Source of the DNA: Chondrus crispus
Lineage: Eukaryota > Rhodophyta > Florideophyceae > Gigartinales > Gigartinaceae
Direction of reading: 5' to 3'
NCBI RefSeq assembly: GCF_000350225.1
Contig: NW_005179179.1
Coordinates: forward strand, 447,030-511,029
Length of the DNA stretch: 64,000 bases
In this document: piece by piece, positions 63,864 through 64,000 of the stretch
Layout: each line of letters opens with the position of its first letter
Position numbering within the stretch: position 1 is the stretch's first letter
Notes under the pieces: generated by a model
Databases searched by the model: none
Told to the model about the DNA's origin: nothing
The model's input: only the letters and a program-made list of their open reading frames with translations
Program-made: the position numbers and the translations under genes

Positions 63864-64000
63864 TCTGTTCACAGTGATTTTATTGAAATAGATGAATTGG
63901 ATACTATACTTCAGGCTACGGACTATATGTAAAAGAGGGAAAGAAACATTTTCAAATACTGTATCATGAATCATGCACAGTATTCAAAAAGCCAGATAGC
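63864..64000. other. 3' flank of the nuclease ORF
   Basis: AT-rich, with TTTTATTGAAATAG shortly after the stop. No feature is resolved before the window ends. Confidence 0.4.

Noticed and set aside
1-64000. tRNA and rRNA genes
   Set aside because: None was recognised by eye on either strand; a covariance-model scan would be needed to exclude a tRNA.

Overview
This 64-kb window is eukaryotic, repeat-dominated DNA. Coding units are compact and mostly intronless. At least four Ty1/copia and three Ty3/gypsy-type LTR elements or remnants, several TA-target pogo-like DNA transposons and a two-gene transposon fill most of it. Few stretches look like host genes. The mix (intron-poor host genes, secreted and membrane proteins I do not recognise, nested LTR elements, pogo and Academ-like transposons) fits a multicellular red alga of the Chondrus type best. 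That is an inference; no diagnostic marker gene is present and another protist lineage cannot be excluded.

Layout. 1-1655: palindromic GGGAGAA DNA, copy 1 of a dispersed repeat, a solitary Tigger-like terminus and one arm of a foldback element. 1654-7438: an old copia element inserted in that foldback (TSD ATGAG), itself split by a gypsy-type solo LTR at 5880-6848 (TSD GCCGA). 7439-10280: foldback and palindrome modules around fragments of two unrecognised genes, then an inverted-repeat MITE. 10284-22600: a gypsy LTR and gag fragment (element A) interrupted by an 11.1-kb minus-strand chromodomain gypsy element (B, 11018-22119, TSD AGCAG). B carries an uninterrupted 837-residue reading frame on the opposite strand. 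22613-26822: a copia fragment, a solo LTR (TSD CCGGT) that holds a TA-target MITE, and a copia solo LTR (TSD GCCAT). 26849-34474: a decayed membrane-protein gene on the minus strand, split by a gypsy-type solo LTR and a 5.2-kb copia element (C).

34475-39046: GC-rich repeats, a 53-bp near-perfect hairpin, a Harbinger-like transposase remnant, then gene-poor DNA. 39047-46346: a second membrane-protein gene split by a young-looking gypsy element (F, 39517-45186) whose 402-bp LTRs look identical and whose two large ORFs are open. 46347-49461: palindromic and GC-rich DNA, a decayed unknown gene, and copy 2 of the dispersed repeat inside a TA-flanked element. 49690-52560: an Hsp70-like gene remnant interrupted by a 2.35-kb pogo transposon. 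52561-54460: dispersed repeats, a possible small gene, and a 550-bp pogo derivative that keeps only a CENP-B-type DNA-binding domain. 55083-56553: a secreted host protein gene with one frame break.

57585-63863: the most notable locus, a very long reading frame encoding a 1509-residue protein with an Academ/DUF6589-like look. It is followed in the same frame, after a single TGA, by an XPG/FEN-like plus CXC cysteine-cluster protein. Together these resemble an AcademX-type DNA transposon.
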